Shown here piece by piece: positions 41,728-42,711 of a stretch of DNA of 42,711 nucleotides. Source of the stretch: Planococcus koreensis. GTDB lineage: Bacteria; Bacillota; Bacilli; Bacillales_A; Planococcaceae. A program made the translations under genes and the position numbers. The notes below the pieces were generated by a model, which ran no database searches, was not told the DNA's origin, and was given only the letters and a program-made list of their open reading frames with translations. The stretch covers positions 1 to 42,711 of the forward strand of contig NZ_RQII01000027.1 of the NCBI RefSeq assembly GCF_004761975.1, written 5' to 3'. The stretch's first letter is position 1. Each line of letters starts with the position of its first letter.

Positions 41728-41892
41728 AAAAAAAACTCCCCCTCGCGAGAGGAAGAGTTAAGCGCCATAGCAAGAACAGACTCTCCCTCATCTCTCAAAG
41801 CATCGCTGCTTTGTTGGATTTGGCACCATACTAGTCATACTAGCGGTTGCCGGGCGTCATAGGGCCAGTCCCTCTGCCTCTCTTGATAAGGT
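41728..41892 (-). promoter_or_regulatory. SAM-I (S-box) riboswitch with terminator
   Basis: On the minus strand the aptamer starts CTTATCAAGAGAGG (41890 leftward), followed by GGGACTGGCCC, GCCCGGCAACC, GGTGCCAAATCC and GAGAGATGAGGGAG, all S-box consensus parts in order; a P1 partner TCTTGCTA lies near 41766-41775. A terminator, AACTCTTCCTC/GAGGGGGAGTT (41731-41759) with eight T, forms the expression platform. SAM binding should stop transcription of the molybdoenzyme gene. Confidence 0.95.
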
Positions 41893-41999
41893 TACGTAAT
41901 TTTATGTAATTTTTCTGATAAGACTCATTCTATCCAATTTGCTGCGGGATGACAATGATGTTGGAGCATTTATTTAATTAAAATCTTATTCGATCAAGA

Positions 42000-42036
42000 A
42001 AAATCGCCCTCCTTCTATTAAAAAATAAGGAGGGCC
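42000..42036 (-). terminator. Hairpin facing leftward below the repeat array
   Basis: GCCCTCCTT (42006-42014) pairs with AAGGAGGGC (42027-42035). The T-rich run follows only when read on the minus strand, so it would end a leftward transcript coming from the repeat region. Confidence 0.6.
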
Positions 42037-42137
42037 ACTTTGTGTAATTGGATTTAAAGAATCAAATTCTATTTAACGCCTCGGTAGCTTTGTAACATGA
42101 GAAATGTTCTATTGCTGTGCAGGGGGTGTGTGTTGCC

Positions 42138-42322
42138 GCAAGTAAGTGGCCATTTGCTACAAGTAAAATCAAGATGGAGCAAGTAAATCGTCGTTTTCCG
42201 CAAGTTGGATGCTGCAAGTAAAAAGCGGTTTTCCGCAAGTAAGTTAGCTTTTGCTGCAAGTTACACATTGGTTTCCACAAGTAAAAATAGAATGCCGCAA
42301 GTAAATTTGATGCAACACGTAA
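42138..42322. repeat. Ten-copy array of GCAAGTAA-like motifs at ~21-bp spacing
   Basis: Copies start at 42138, 42159, 42179, 42200, 42214, 42235, 42256, 42277, 42297 and 42315. Core is (G/A)CAAGTWR; the last copy is ACACGTAA. Spacings are 21, 20, 21, 14, 21, 21, 21, 20 and 18, about two DNA helical turns. Sequence between cores is not conserved beyond a frequent preceding CC or CT. An 89-codon minus-strand frame (42062-42331) runs through it without a ribosome site and is not called. Confidence 0.75.
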
Positions 42323-42394
42323 AAAGTTCATTTTAAAGTCGCTATCCCGCGAAGTGGCAACGCATTTTCATGTCCCGAAGCTAGCGCAGCGATG

Positions 42395-42430
42395 CAGAGA
42401 CAGAGACAGAGACAGAGACAGAAACAGAAA
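42395..42430. repeat. Hexanucleotide tandem repeat (CAGAGA)
   Basis: Six tandem copies, four CAGAGA and two CAGAAA. No open frame clearly uses it; copy number may vary by slippage. Confidence 0.9.
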
Positions 42431-42697
42431 CATTGATCTTTGCACTGCCCAAAACGTCCGCAGCGAATTTCAGTTCGTTACTTGTTTAGTTCACATTGGA
42501 TAGAAATCTTTTTTATTGTCATTCAGCCAATAAAAAACGGCTTTCTTCTATAATAATGCGAATTGGTCAGGTGGAAGGATCACAGGGAAGAAAAAAAGAA
42601 TTTTAAGTTTTTTTAAAAAAGAGTGATCTAAAAATGAACCACGTGCGTTTTGTAGTCAGAATCAAATAAAACACACAGAAAAAGGAGATGTTCATTT
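42431..42697 (+). other. Gap before the right-edge gene
   Basis: No convincing gene. A TATAAT (42549-42554) lacks a good -35. An 11-codon frame (42634-42669) just before the right-edge gene could be a leader peptide or chance. Confidence 0.3.
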
Positions 42698-42711
42698 ATG
42701 AAAATCAACAA
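42698..42711 (+). CDS. Start of a gene cut by the window edge
   Basis: ATG at 42698 follows AAAAAGGAG with good spacing, and only MKIN is visible. No identity can be given. Confidence 0.5.

Noticed and set aside
42138..42322. CRISPR array
   Set aside because: The repeated unit is about 8 bp, intervals are only ~13 bp, and no cas gene is present.
42062..42331. 89-codon minus-strand frame across the 21-bp motif array
   Set aside because: No ribosome site, and its repeated residues are a by-product of the DNA repeat; kept only as part of a finding on possible transcription.
42698..42711. Flagellin gene start
   Set aside because: MKIN resembles some flagellin N termini, but four codons cannot support it and no sigma-D promoter was seen.

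Overview
The window looks like chromosomal DNA from a low-to-mid GC member of the Bacillota, most likely Planococcaceae (Planococcus/Planomicrobium-like). This is inferred from strong GGAGG-type ribosome sites, GTG/TTG starts, U-rich hairpin terminators, an S-box (SAM-I) leader, a CstR-type persulfide regulator, a Fur box, and DUF4181 and RDD families. No rRNA, tRNA or CRISPR array was seen. The first ~6 kb is visibly more AT-rich than the rest and carries DNA phosphorothioation genes: the C-terminal part of DptH (restriction) converges on dndE, dndD and a small associated gene. No dndB or dndC lies on this side, so those must be left of the window or elsewhere.

6.2-9.4 kb holds oxidative pentose phosphate genes (zwf, then a gndA split by a one-base frameshift). 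9.5-16.7 kb carries a metal-dependent cyclase, a Fur-box-controlled operon of acyl carrier protein, ANL ligase, MBOAT acyltransferase and SGNH-like protein (a dlt/alg-like surface acylation module), a cytochrome P450 and a GNAT acetyltransferase. 16.9-24.3 kb is a signalling and polysaccharide locus: a hybrid histidine kinase converges on an operon encoding an HPt-REC-GGDEF-REC diguanylate cyclase, a HEAT-repeat membrane protein, a processive family 2 glycosyltransferase and a single-domain response regulator. A secreted TIM-barrel-like protein, a divergent PRPP synthetase paralogue and a lipoprotein related to YpfJ-type zinc peptidases (with HEXXH changed to HLYSH) follow.

28.1-30.8 kb is a reactive-sulfur operon with a promoter carrying two C-tract/G-tract palindromes, a glutaredoxin-like first gene, cstR and two rhodaneses. 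An IS200/IS605-family element carrying only tnpB has inserted in the first gene, antisense to the operon. The flanks rejoin in frame when the element is removed. The predicted TnpB guide would match the glutaredoxin gene.

30.9-41 kb is ordinary accessory chromosome: DUF4357 protein, TetR/SDR divergent pair, small membrane proteins, metallophosphoesterase, three tandem DUF4181 genes, a YrzF-like kinase, NTF2-like, RDD, methyltransferase and LLM-flavin proteins. At 41-41.9 kb a molybdopterin (sulfite oxidase/MsrP-like) gene sits behind a clear SAM-I riboswitch. The last 800 bp has no convincing gene: it contains a ten-copy array of an 8-bp motif spaced almost always 20-21 bp apart, a hexanucleotide repeat, and the first codons of a gene running off the right edge.
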